From: Fretibacter rubidus
Lineage (GTDB): Bacteria; Pseudomonadota; Alphaproteobacteria; Caulobacterales; Maricaulaceae
Assembly: GCF_041429785.1 (NCBI RefSeq)
Contig: NZ_CP163423.1
Location: forward strand, 248,001-312,000
Length of the DNA stretch: 64,000 nucleotides
Direction of reading: 5' to 3'
Shown here: one piece after another, positions 1-8,298 of the stretch
Layout: every line of letters begins with the position of its first letter
Numbering within the stretch: position 1 is the stretch's first letter
Position numbers and translations under genes: made by a program
The notes under the pieces: generated by a model
Told to the model about the DNA's origin: nothing
Seen by the model: the letters and a program-made list of their open reading frames with translations, nothing else
Database searches by the model: none

Positions 1-3000
1 GACGAGCTTAACGGCGACGCGCGCAATCGGATTGATTTGTTTGAGGTCATAAATTAATTGCGCCAAATCTTCGATGGAATAAATATCGTGATGTGGCGGC
101 GGTGAAATCAGCGTAACACCCGGTGTGGCGTTACGGAATTTGGCGATCATTTCCGTGACTTTAAAGCCAGGCAGCTGCCCGCCTTCGCCCGGCTTTGCGC
201 CTTGGGCGACTTTAATTTCAATCTCGCGACATTGGTTGAGATATTCAGCGTTGACGCCAAACCGACCCGAGGCCACTTGCTTGACGGCGGAGTTTGGATT
301 GTCACCATTGGGCAGGGGCTTGTAACGCGCGCGGTCCTCACCGCCTTCGCCAGACACTGACTTTGCGCCAATGCGGTTCATCGCAATGTTCAATGTGCCG
401 TGCGCTTCGGGTGATAACGCGCCCAGCGACATGCCGGGTGTACAGAAACGGCGGCGAATTTCATTGACCGATTGTACGCGGTCCAGCGGCACAGCTTTGC
501 CAAGCGGTTGCACATCCAGAAGGTCGCGAATTTGAATCGGCTTTTGTCCGTTCACGACAGCGGCGTATTTTTTATAAAGCTCATAATCCTCTCGCCCCAC
601 AGCCTCTTGGAGCATATGAATCATATCGGCTTGATAAGCGTGACGTTCACCCGATGCGCGCACACGGTAAAGACCGCCCACGGGCAGGGTCACAACCCCG
701 GGGGCATAGGCGGTTTCATGCGCCTTTAATAAGGTGCGTTCGATTCCTTTCAGGCCAATGCCGGAAATGCGCGATGTCATGCCCGGGAAATAGTTCCCGA
801 CCAAAGTGCGCGATAATCCTAGGGCTTCGAAATTATTACCGCCGCGATAGGACGAGATAACCGAAATGCCCATTTTGGAAATAATCTTTAAAAGCCCGCC
901 TTCGATGGCCTTTTTATAATTGGCGACCGCCTCATCAACACTGCCATCAATCAGGCCGCGTTTGACGCGGTTCACAATACCGTCTTGGGCGAGGTAAGCA
1001 TTGACCGCTGTTGCCCCCGCGCCAATCAAGACGGCGAAATAATGCGTATCAAGACACTCGGCTGAGCGCACAAGAATGGAACACGAACTGCGAAGTCCTT
1101 TGGTTACCAGATGCGTTTGCAGTGCACCAACCGCCAAAATCATCGGCACGCCAGCGTTATCTGCATCGACGGCTTTGTCACAGAGAATAATATTTTCAAT
1201 CCCGTCCTTCACAGCTTGTTCAGCCTCTAGACGGATACGATCGAGCGCGGCTTGTAAACCTGCACCGGGACGGGCGGTGATGTCCGGCACGGGGAACGTA
1301 CAATTAATGACGCGGGCTTTGGTGTTCACCAATCCCAAAAACCGGTCCATCATACCATTGGTCATGACGGGACTATCCAGCACTAACATTTCTTTTGTCT
1401 GGACTTCACCCTCGGCGAGGATATTCCGTAGATTACGGAACCTCGTTTTCAGACCCATCACCCGTGTTTCGCGCAAGGGATCAATCGGCGGGTTGGTGAC
1501 TTGGGAAAAGTTCTGGCGGAAATGATGCGACAGGGGCCTATAAATATCAGACAAGACAGCCAGGGGCGTGTCATCGCCCATAGAGCCAATGCTTTCTTTG
1601 CCGTCCTCGGCCATGGGGGCTAGAATTAATTCAACATCTTCTAGGGTCTGTCCGCATGAACGCTGCCGGCGCGCCAAGGCGTCACCGTCAAAACTAGCGT
1701 CAGGTTCAGAGCCGCCCAGCGCCTCGTCAAGATTAACGACCTTTTCAAGATATTTGGCATAGGGGCGACCTTCCGCCAGCTTATCCAAAATCTCATTGGT
1801 GTCGTAAAATTTGCCTTCATCAAGATCGACCGCAATCAAACGCCCAGGTTTCAATGCACCTTTTTTGATGATGTCTTCTTCGTTCATCGGGCACATGCCG
1901 GTTTCAGAGCCGACCGCCAAAATGCCGTCATTGGAAATGGCGTAACGCAGAGGGCGCAGGCCGTTTCGATCTAGCCCCGCCATGCACCAGCGCCCGTCAT
2001 AGGCCGCAACAGCGGCTGGGCCGTCCCATGGTTCCATCACAGCGTTGCAATATTCATAAAGAGAGCGCCAGCTATCAGGCATCAAGTCCCCGCGCTTTGA
2101 ATAGGCTTCGGGGATGAGCAGCGTTTTCGCCATGGGCGCAGAGCGGCCCGCGCGCACGAGCAACTCAAACACACTATCAAGGGCGGCAGAATCAGAGCTG
2201 CCTTTTTGGATAACGGGTTTGACGTCACCCGCGCGTTTGCCAAAGGCAGAGCTGGCCATTTTAATCTCATGACTTTTCATGAAATTTGTATTGGCTTTGA
2301 CCGTATTAATCTCGCCGTTATGGGCCAACATACGGAAGGGTTGCGCCAGCCACCACTGCGGGAAAGTATTGGTCGAATAACGCTGATGATAAATCGCCGC
2401 GCGCGAGACAAAGATCTCGTCTTTCAAATCAGGATAGAAATTATCAATATCTTCGGCGAGGAACATGCCTTTATAAATGATTGTCTGAATAGACAGTGAG
2501 CACACATAAAAACTGGGTATGGCTTCTTCAATCACGCGCTTTTCAATGCGGCGGCGCACGATATAAAGCTCACGCTCTAGCTTGTCGCCTTTGCGGCCCT
2601 TGGGATCACGGAACAGGACTTGTTCAATGGCGGGGCGGGTGGCTTTGGCTTTGTCGCCAATGATATCGACATTAATTGGCACTTGCCGCCAGCCGTAGAT
2701 ATAAAACCCCTCGCGCAGAAGTTCTGACTCGACGATCGTGCGCGCCGCTTCTTGGGCGTTGAAATCTGTGCGCGGCATGAAAATCATGCCGACAGCGACT
2801 TTGGCATTTTTATGCTTATGACCTGTGCGTTCAACTTGGGTTTTAAAAAACTCTTGGGGGATATCAAGGCGGATACCTGCGCCGTCCCCTGTCTTGCCGT
2901 CGGCGTCCACCGCACCGCGGTGCCAGACATTCTTTAGCGCTTGCAAGGATTTCTCCACCACGTCCCGCCGCGCCGTGCCGTCGATAGAGGCGACAAGGCC

Positions 3001-3096
3001 GACACCGCAATTGGCCCGCTCATGGGCGGGGTCATAGGCATGCGCTTCTATCAACGCATCGCGATCTGCTTCGTATTTTTTTAGCCAATCAGACAT
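1..3096 (-). CDS. gltB: Glutamate synthase (NADPH) large subunit, 3' end cut by window edge
   Basis: The large subunit of bacterial glutamate synthase releases ammonia from glutamine and channels it to 2-oxoglutarate to make glutamate. I translated 1032 codons from an ATG at 3096; the family is about 1500 residues, so the C-terminal third (glutamate-synthase FMN/Fe-S part and beta-helix) lies outside the window. The N-terminus MSDWLKKYEADRD leads to RANCGVGLVAS, where Cys30 fits the Ntn amidotransferase nucleophile exposed after propeptide removal. The class II glutaminase region follows (for example RYSTNTFPQWWLAQPFR near residue 240). The gene starts 1 nt after the stop of the GFA-family gene, so it is the last cistron of gltD-GFA-gltB. 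Confidence 0.96.
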   Translation of the reverse strand, partial: MSDWLKKYEADRDALIEAHAYDPAHERANCGVGLVASIDGTARRDVVEKSLQALKNVWHRGAVDADGKTGDGAGIRLDIPQEFFKTQVERTGHKHKNAKVAVGMIFMPRTDFNAQEAARTIVESELLREGFYIYGWRQVPINVDIIGDKAKATRPAIEQVLFRDPKGRKGDKLERELYIVRRRIEKRVIEEAIPSFYVCSLSIQTIIYKGMFLAEDIDNFYPDLKDEIFVSRAAIYHQRYSTNTFPQWWLAQPFRMLAHNGEINTVKANTNFMKSHEIKMASSAFGKRAGDVKPVIQKGSSDSAALDSVFELLVRAGRSAPMAKTLLIPEAYSKRGDLMPDSWRSLYEYCNAVMEPWDGPAAVAAYDGRWCMAGLDRNGLRPLRYAISNDGILAVGSETGMCPMNEEDIIKKGALKPGRLIAVDLDEGKFYDTNEILDKLAEGRPYAKYLEKVVNLDEALGGSEPDASFDGDALARRQRSCGQTLEDVELILAPMAEDGKESIGSMGDDTPLAVLSDIYRPLSHHFRQNFSQVTNPPIDPLRETRVMGLKTRFRNLRNILAEGEVQTKEMLVLDSPVMTNGMMDRFLGLVNTKARVINCTFPVPDITARPGAGLQAALDRIRLEAEQAVKDGIENIILCDKAVDADNAGVPMILAVGALQTHLVTKGLRSSCSILVRSAECLDTHYFAVLIGAGATAVNAYLAQDGIVNRVKRGLIDGSVDEAVANYKKAIEGGLLKIISKMGISVISSYRGGNNFEALGLSRTLVGNYFPGMTSRISGIGLKGIERTLLKAHETAYAPGVVTLPVGGLYRVRASGERHAYQADMIHMLQEAVGREDYELYKKYAAVVNGQKPIQIRDLLDVQPLGKAVPLDRVQSVNEIRRRFCTPGMSLGALSPEAHGTLNIAMNRIGAKSVSGEGGEDRARYKPLPNGDNPNSAVKQVASGRFGVNAEYLNQCREIEIKVAQGAKPGEGGQLPGFKVTEMIAKFRNATPGVTLISPPPHHDIYSIEDLAQLIYDLKQINPIARVAVKLV

Positions 3097-3097
3097 A

Positions 3098-3520
3098 TTA
3101 GTTACTCTCTTCTGCACCGTAGAGCGCGAAAACTTCCGCGCCTGTCAGCTTTTGACGATCACCAGCGAGTTCGTAAAAGCTTGGTTTTTCATCAATGAAA
3201 AATTCTTTTGTTATTGTGACTTTATCCGAGAGGTTATTCACAGCGCCGGCACACACGGTCATTTTCTTCGGGTCATCAATGAGGCGATAGAACAGGCTAC
3301 TGCCGCATTTGTCGCAAAAGCCGCGTTCCGCCCAATCAGAGCTTTTGTACCACTTTAAAGTTTGCTTATTCTGGAATGTGACCTGCGAGAAATCGAGACT
3401 GATATTCGGGCCGCCGCTCCACCGTCGACATTGTCCGCAATGACAGCTATCGAGATGCTCTGGCGCGTCAACGGTGAAGCTCACGCCTTTGCAAAGACAA
3501 TGTCCGTTTAGCACGTCCAT
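3098..3520 (-). CDS. GFA (glutathione-dependent formaldehyde-activating enzyme/CENP-V fold) family protein
   Basis: A 140-residue protein with the zinc-binding cysteine pattern of the GFA/Gfa-like family: CLCKGVSF near the N-terminus, CHCGQCRRWSGG around residue 27 and CDKCGSSLF around residue 70. Members bind two zinc ions; few have a proven reaction, and the formaldehyde-glutathione link is known only for some. The start codon shares one base with the gltD stop (TAATG), and gltB begins 1 nt after its stop, so it is translated inside the glutamate synthase operon. Its presence there is unusual. A role in glutamate synthesis is not shown by the sequence. Confidence 0.9.
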   Translation of the reverse strand: MDVLNGHCLCKGVSFTVDAPEHLDSCHCGQCRRWSGGPNISLDFSQVTFQNKQTLKWYKSSDWAERGFCDKCGSSLFYRLIDDPKKMTVCAGAVNNLSDKVTITKEFFIDEKPSFYELAGDRQKLTGAEVFALYGAEESN

Positions 3521-4947
3521 TACTCCGCCGCCTCTTGTGCTGCGTTTTGCAGCTTATCCACCAAATAGCCGTGAATATGTTCCGCCGCGTCGCGACCTTC
3601 GCGAATGGCCCACACAACTAGGCTCGCGCCGCGCACGATATCGCCCGCTGCAAAGACACCCTCTAGGTTTGTCTCAAAACTCACGGGGTTAACTTTGACC
3701 GTGCCCCAGCGCGATACAGATAATTCAGGGCTGAGGACATTCATGTCTTCGGGCGTAAAGCCTAGCGCTTTAATCACGAGGTCAGCTTTAACGTCAAAAT
3801 CTGCGCCGTCCATGGGTTCAGGTGATTGGCGGCCAGAGGCGTCTTTCTTGCCAAGGCGCATGCGGTCTGCGCGGACACTGGACACGCTGCCGCCGTCGTC
3901 ATGCACAGATTTCGGGGCGGCGAGCCATTCAAAGGTCACGCCTTCTTCTTGGGCATTGGCTGTTTCGCGGCGGGAGCCTGGCATATTGGCGTGGTCGCGG
4001 CGGTAGAGGCAGGTCACGGATTTTGCGCCTTGGCGAACGGCGGTGCGCACGCAGTCCATGGCCGTATCGCCGCCGCCAATCACGACCACGTCTTTACCGT
4101 CAGCGGTTTCGCTCGCAATATCGTCCCCAAGACCGCGTTTGTTACTATCGATAAGAAACGGTAGCGCCGCCGTTACGCCGCTCGCCCCGCCGCCAGGCAC
4201 GGAGAGGTCCCGGGCTTTGTAAACACCTGTCGCAATCATAATCGCGTCGTGTTTTTCGCGTAGCTTCTCAAAGCTAATGTCGACGCCGATATCGGTGTTC
4301 AGTTGAAACTCTATCCCGCCGTCAATCAGGCGCTGTGTGCGGCGCTCTACAATGGCCTTGTCGAGTTTGAAATTAGGGATGCCGTAAATCAAAAGCCCGC
4401 CCGCGCGGTCATGACGGTCATAAACGGTCACTTGCCAGCCTTGCAACCGAAGCTGCTCTGCGGTGGCCAGACCGGCTGGACCTGCGCCGATGACGCCCAC
4501 GGATAGCGGTAATTCACGGCGCGGTTTTATTGGCTCAACCCAGCCATTATCCCAAGCTGTATCGGTTAAGAACCGCTCGACGGAACCAATCGTGACTGTG
4601 CCGTGGCCCGATTGTTCAATCACGCAAGAGCCTTCGCAGAGCCGGTCTTGGGGGCAAATACGACCGCAAATCTCTGGCATATTATTGGTTGCGGCAGAGA
4701 CGCGGTAGGCGTCTTCAACGCGCCCTTCGGCTGTTAATTTCAGCCAGTCGGGGATGTTATTTTGCAGCGGGCAGTGATTTTGGCAAAAGGGCACGCCGCA
4801 TTGCGAACAGCGCGCGGCTTGTTCTTCGGCTTTGACCTCAATGTAATCACCGTAAATCTCGAGGAAGTCCTCGCGTCGTTCGCCCGCGTCCCGTTTTTCG
4901 GGCATTTCGCGTTCGGTGTCGACAAATTGTAACATACGACCAGCCAT
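3520..4947 (-). CDS. gltD: Glutamate synthase (NADPH) small subunit
   Basis: The small (beta) subunit oxidises NADPH and passes electrons through FAD and Fe-S clusters to GltB. N-terminal cysteine clusters CSQCGVPFCQNHC and CGRICPQDRLCEGSC are the Fe-S ligands. The FAD-binding loop GVIGAGPAGLATAEQL and the NADPH-binding VVVIGGGDTAMDC follow in the expected order. I chose the ATG at 4947 (MAGRMLQFVDTERE, 475 aa), because it has a purine-rich GAGA ribosome-binding site and the family starts near here. An in-frame extension up to 5061 would pass through a 19-nt tandem duplication at about 4956-4994 and looks non-coding. First gene of gltD-GFA-gltB. Confidence 0.96.
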   Translation of the reverse strand: MAGRMLQFVDTEREMPEKRDAGERREDFLEIYGDYIEVKAEEQAARCSQCGVPFCQNHCPLQNNIPDWLKLTAEGRVEDAYRVSAATNNMPEICGRICPQDRLCEGSCVIEQSGHGTVTIGSVERFLTDTAWDNGWVEPIKPRRELPLSVGVIGAGPAGLATAEQLRLQGWQVTVYDRHDRAGGLLIYGIPNFKLDKAIVERRTQRLIDGGIEFQLNTDIGVDISFEKLREKHDAIMIATGVYKARDLSVPGGGASGVTAALPFLIDSNKRGLGDDIASETADGKDVVVIGGGDTAMDCVRTAVRQGAKSVTCLYRRDHANMPGSRRETANAQEEGVTFEWLAAPKSVHDDGGSVSSVRADRMRLGKKDASGRQSPEPMDGADFDVKADLVIKALGFTPEDMNVLSPELSVSRWGTVKVNPVSFETNLEGVFAAGDIVRGASLVVWAIREGRDAAEHIHGYLVDKLQNAAQEAAE

Positions 4948-4955
4948 AGGATTCT

Positions 4956-4994
4956 CTTTTTCAATAGATATGGGCTTTTTCAATAGATCTGGGC
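4956..4994. repeat. Two-copy 19-nt tandem repeat in the gltD leader
   Basis: The unit CTTTTTCAATAGATnTGGG occurs twice back to back, with one base difference, just upstream of the gltD start. It could be read through only if gltD used an upstream start, so it argues for translation starting at 4947. No function is apparent. Confidence 0.6.
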
Positions 4995-5118
4995 TTTCGC
5001 TTAAATCTAGCCCGCTCATACGCCCCTTTTGAAGCGTGCGCAAGATGCGACAATTTGTCATCTAAAGTTACAAATTATCGTTTTGTCTGTCGGTAAAATA
5101 CTGAATTTATTTACTTAT

Positions 5119-5146
5119 TTCGACAGCGGAAAATTTGTGCTATAGT
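5119..5146 (+). promoter_or_regulatory. Candidate promoter giving a leaderless CPBP protease mRNA
   Basis: TTCGAC (5119-5124), a 16-nt spacer and TATAGT (5141-5146). The ATG at 5153 lies only 6 nt after the -10, where transcription would be expected to start. No Shine-Dalgarno sequence precedes the ATG. Leaderless mRNAs are common in alphaproteobacteria. Inference from spacing only. Confidence 0.45.
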
Positions 5147-5152
5147 CCATAC

Positions 5153-6043
5153 ATGAAGCGCGTCATTTTATTTTTTCTATTATCTTGCCTGATAAGCTGG
5201 CCATTTGGGGCGATTATGGCGAGTCAGTCTGGCGGATTGCCGCCAATTGTTCCCGCCTTTGCCTATATGTGCGGGCCGGGGCTGGCAGGAATCATCATGG
5301 CCTTTATCTACCACCGCGGGTCTGTGGCCGATGTTTTGGGCCTAAAGTTAAAGGGCACAAAGCAGCAGTGGTTATGGCTGGGGATTAGCTACCTTATCGG
5401 CATGGGTATTATAGTGGGCGCGCTGCTTATTAGCCTTTTGGGGCCAGGGGTCGGCCTGCAAGACCCGCTGACGGGCACAGCGCAGATGATGCGTGACGCT
5501 GGCCAGAACCCAGATATGTTAAACGTGGTTCCGATGATGGGCGTGATTTTGATTTTGCAATGGGCGCTGCTGGCGCCGCTTCTCAATATTCCGCTGATGC
5601 TATCCGAAGAATTGGGCTGGCGGGGTTGGTTGTGGTCGCATCTGAGGGGGCATCCGCGCTGGGGCGGGTTTTGGACAACGTCTTTGATAACGGGTTTGCT
5701 CTGGGGCCTTTGGCATGTGCCTATCATTCTAGCAGGGCATAATTATCCCGAAGCGCCACAGATCGGGGCCGTGGTGTTCACCTTATTTTGTATCCTATAC
5801 GCGCCCCTCTTCACGCTGGTACGTGAAAAAACCAACTCTGTTTGGGGGCCATGTGTGTTGCACGCCACCACGAACGGGGCGGCGGCAATCAGTATTGTGA
5901 TGCTGACCAATCCACCTGTTTTGTGGAAGGGTATCGTGGGGCTTGGCGGCTTTATCGCAATGGCTGTCGGGATCGTATTTATCTGGCGATTTTATCGACC
6001 CGAAGCCGTCCTTGATAACCAAAGGGTAACACCTGCCGCCTAA
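5153..6043 (+). CDS. CPBP family intramembrane metalloprotease
   Basis: A 296-residue polytopic membrane protein with about eight hydrophobic segments and the CPBP (CAAX-protease/bacteriocin-processing, Abi) signature. The motif EELGWRGWLW supplies the glutamate pair and arginine, and GLLWGLWHVP supplies the conserved histidine; together these form the metal site in the membrane. Such proteins are intramembrane glutamate-type proteases, often of unknown substrate. I chose the ATG at 5153 (MKRVILFFLLSCL) over a TTG 18 nt upstream. It is followed 9 nt later by uppP, so the two are probably cotranscribed. Confidence 0.88.
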   Translation: MKRVILFFLLSCLISWPFGAIMASQSGGLPPIVPAFAYMCGPGLAGIIMAFIYHRGSVADVLGLKLKGTKQQWLWLGISYLIGMGIIVGALLISLLGPGVGLQDPLTGTAQMMRDAGQNPDMLNVVPMMGVILILQWALLAPLLNIPLMLSEELGWRGWLWSHLRGHPRWGGFWTTSLITGLLWGLWHVPIILAGHNYPEAPQIGAVVFTLFCILYAPLFTLVREKTNSVWGPCVLHATTNGAAAISIVMLTNPPVLWKGIVGLGGFIAMAVGIVFIWRFYRPEAVLDNQRVTPAA

Positions 6044-6052
6044 GCCAAAGCC

Positions 6053-6859
6053 ATGGATATATTACATTTGATTCTTTTGGCCCTCATTCAGGGCCTGACC
6101 GAATTTTTGCCCGTCAGTAGTTCGGCCCATCTGATATTGCCCGCTCAGGTGCTGGGCTGGCAAGACCAAGGGCCGTTGATTGATGTGATGGCGCATTTCG
6201 GCACTTTATTTGCGGTTCTGCTTTATTTCCGCCGCGATGTCGGTACGGCGATTGTCGGATTTTTTGATCTTGTGCAGCGTAAACTCAACGTCGGGTCTGT
6301 TTTGGCGCTGAACCTTATTCTGGCAACACCGCCCGCTTTGCTCGTCGGTGCAGCGTTGCATTTTAGCGGCATTGACGAGATGATACGAAGCCCGCTTTTG
6401 ATTGCGTGCACCTTTATAATCTTCGGTATCATTCTTTGGATTGCCGATATCAAAGGCGCGCGCACACGGTCAATGGACACAATGACGTGGAAAAACGCGA
6501 TTAATATGGGTCTTGCGCAGACCTTGGCGCTTATCCCTGGCACGTCGCGCTCTGGCATAACTATGACGGCGGCGCTGGCCATGGGGTTCACCCGGTCAGA
6601 ATCCGCGCGTTTTTCGATGCTGATGTCCATTCCCATCATTGCGGTGGGCGGCGTGTTTTCCATGATAAAGCTCGCGGGCGGTGACGGCGGTGCAGCGGGG
6701 CTTAGTGACGGACTTATTGTTGCTGCGCTGTCCTTTGTGACGGCCTATGCTGCCATCGCTTTGTTCATGAAATGGGTCGCCAAGATTGGCATGTTCCCCT
6801 TTATGGTGTACCGTATCGTAGCGGGACTGGCTTTGCTGCTATATGTTGTCATGACCTAA
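6053..6859 (+). CDS. uppP: Undecaprenyl-diphosphatase (BacA/UppP)
   Basis: This inner-membrane enzyme dephosphorylates undecaprenyl diphosphate to recycle the lipid carrier for peptidoglycan and other envelope polymers; overexpression gives bacitracin resistance. At 268 residues it is full length. The two family signatures are clear: GLTEFLPVSSSAHLIL near residue 15 and PGTSRSGITM near residue 160, which form the phosphate-binding active site. About eight transmembrane helices are visible. It sits 9 nt after the CPBP protease gene and 24 nt before a serine hydrolase gene on the same strand, consistent with an envelope-related operon. Confidence 0.97.
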   Translation: MDILHLILLALIQGLTEFLPVSSSAHLILPAQVLGWQDQGPLIDVMAHFGTLFAVLLYFRRDVGTAIVGFFDLVQRKLNVGSVLALNLILATPPALLVGAALHFSGIDEMIRSPLLIACTFIIFGIILWIADIKGARTRSMDTMTWKNAINMGLAQTLALIPGTSRSGITMTAALAMGFTRSESARFSMLMSIPIIAVGGVFSMIKLAGGDGGAAGLSDGLIVAALSFVTAYAAIALFMKWVAKIGMFPFMVYRIVAGLALLLYVVMT

Positions 6860-6883
6860 CCGTCTTATTTGACTGGAGCGCGC

Positions 6884-8080
6884 ATGACTTTATTTTCTCG
6901 GCTACTCATCAGCGCGACTGTAACGGCAGGCTTTGTCGTCTCGCCTGCCGTCCATGCCGAGGATAAAGCGGTGGCGACCCCCGCGACTGCCACAGCCCCC
7001 GCACCGTCCAAAATTGACCTGAAGGCCATTGACCGCCGCATCGCCAAATTAATGCAGCGCGACGATATGGTCGGACTGTCCGTTGCGATTATTGAAAACG
7101 GAGAGATTATCTCGGCCAAAGGCTACGGCGAGACGATTAAAGGCTCTCGCCAAATGGTCACAGCGGATACGGTGTTTCGCTGGGCGTCTGTGTCAAAAAG
7201 CGTCGCGGCGGCCACCGCAATACTACTTGTGAAAGACGACTATTTCGGACTGTCATCCCCCGTTGTGGCTCATGCGCCGTCGGTTAAATTACCGCCATCA
7301 GATCATATGATCACGCTGGAGGATTTACTGTCCCACCGTACAGGTATTGTGCGCAATGCCTATGACGTGAAAATCGAGGACGGTCGCGACCCCAAAGTTA
7401 TCCGCACGAGTTTACAAGGCCTGTCGCATCTTTGTGAGCCAGGAACCTGTCACGGTTATCAAAATGTCTTGTTTGATGCTGTGTCTGAAATGACAGAAAC
7501 GGCGACGGGTATCCCTTATAAAGCGGTCGTCAATGAACGCATTTTCGAGCCGTTAGGCATGAGCACGGCGTCCACAACATTAGAAGGGTTGTCGCGGTCT
7601 AAATCTTGGGCGCGGCCACATAATCGGCGCGGCGCTATGATATCATCCGTAAAGCCCACATATTACCGCGTGCCCGCAGCGGCAGGCGTGAATAGCTCTA
7701 TCACAGATATGGCGAAATGGACCTTGGCACAAATGGACGGTGGGCAGGGCGGGTTGCCCGCCGATGTGGCCAACGAAATTCACACCGCCCGTGTGCAAAC
7801 ACCGCGCGAAAATCGCCGCATGCGCCGCCATTATTCGGCGCTGTCAGATGCGCATTACGCGCTGGGCTGGCGCAGCTATAATATGGAAGGTCACCGCGTT
7901 GTCGGGCATAGGGGGGCCGTGGAAGGTTACCGCTCCGCCGTGCTGTTTGATCCAGAACATAAAACAGGCATTGCGATGATGTGGAACAGCTCCTCCTCTC
8001 GCCCCGTCGGACTACAGCTAGAGCTGTTCGACCAAGTCCACGACAGGCCGCGCCGCGATTGGATGCGGCTGGCGCGATAG
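6884..8080 (+). CDS. Exported serine hydrolase, beta-lactamase/penicillin-binding-protein fold
   Basis: A 398-residue protein of the serine beta-lactamase-like family (class C/esterase EstB/D-peptidase group). The N-terminus is a signal peptide ending near PAVHA. The catalytic SxxK is in WASVSKSVAA (residues 102-105), a YQN triad occurs near residue 190 and GHRGAVEGYRS resembles the third motif. I chose the ATG at 6884, which follows TGGAG by 6 nt, over an upstream TTG. The active site would act in the periplasm. The substrate is unknown: it may be a peptidoglycan peptide, ester or peptide. Confidence 0.86.
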   Translation: MTLFSRLLISATVTAGFVVSPAVHAEDKAVATPATATAPAPSKIDLKAIDRRIAKLMQRDDMVGLSVAIIENGEIISAKGYGETIKGSRQMVTADTVFRWASVSKSVAAATAILLVKDDYFGLSSPVVAHAPSVKLPPSDHMITLEDLLSHRTGIVRNAYDVKIEDGRDPKVIRTSLQGLSHLCEPGTCHGYQNVLFDAVSEMTETATGIPYKAVVNERIFEPLGMSTASTTLEGLSRSKSWARPHNRRGAMISSVKPTYYRVPAAAGVNSSITDMAKWTLAQMDGGQGGLPADVANEIHTARVQTPRENRRMRRHYSALSDAHYALGWRSYNMEGHRVVGHRGAVEGYRSAVLFDPEHKTGIAMMWNSSSSRPVGLQLELFDQVHDRPRRDWMRLAR

Positions 8081-8091
8081 GAGATAGGCTT

Positions 8092-8247
8092 ATGTCAGAT
8101 AAAGACCCCATCGAAACGGAAGACCCCGACAAGAAGAAAAACTGGCTGTCCTATTCGAAGCTATTTGTCTGTATGGCTCTGTTTATTTATGTGGCTTACC
8201 ATCTTGGACACGCTCTTGGCGGCGCCCTTGGGAACGCGACAAATTAA
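8092..8247 (+). CDS. Small single-pass membrane protein, 51 aa
   Basis: A 51-residue protein starting 11 nt after the serine hydrolase stop, preceded by GGAGATAGG, a strong ribosome-binding site. The first 22 residues are charged (MSDKDPIETEDPDKKK). One hydrophobic helix follows (LFVCMALFIYVAYHLGHAL), with a glycine-rich tail. It ends directly before a strong intrinsic terminator and so closes the operon. No recognised family. Confidence 0.72.
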   Translation: MSDKDPIETEDPDKKKNWLSYSKLFVCMALFIYVAYHLGHALGGALGNATN

Positions 8248-8280
8248 AAAAGGCGCGTCCGTTACGGCGCGCCTTTTTCT
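8246..8280. terminator. Bidirectional intrinsic terminator
   Basis: A perfect stem AAAAAAGGCGCG / CGCGCCTTTTT with a 10-nt loop, an A-run on one side and a T-run on the other. It lies between the convergent small membrane protein gene and the methyltransferase-like gene and can serve both. Confidence 0.92.
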
Positions 8281-8298
8281 TTAATCTGTATCCCGCGA

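Noticed and set aside
5135-5152. TTG start for the CPBP protease gene
   Set aside because: The six added residues would lie inside the promoter -10 element and lack a ribosome-binding site.
6223-6663. Antisense ORF opposite uppP
   Set aside because: Shadow of a membrane-protein gene; no start site or recognisable domain.
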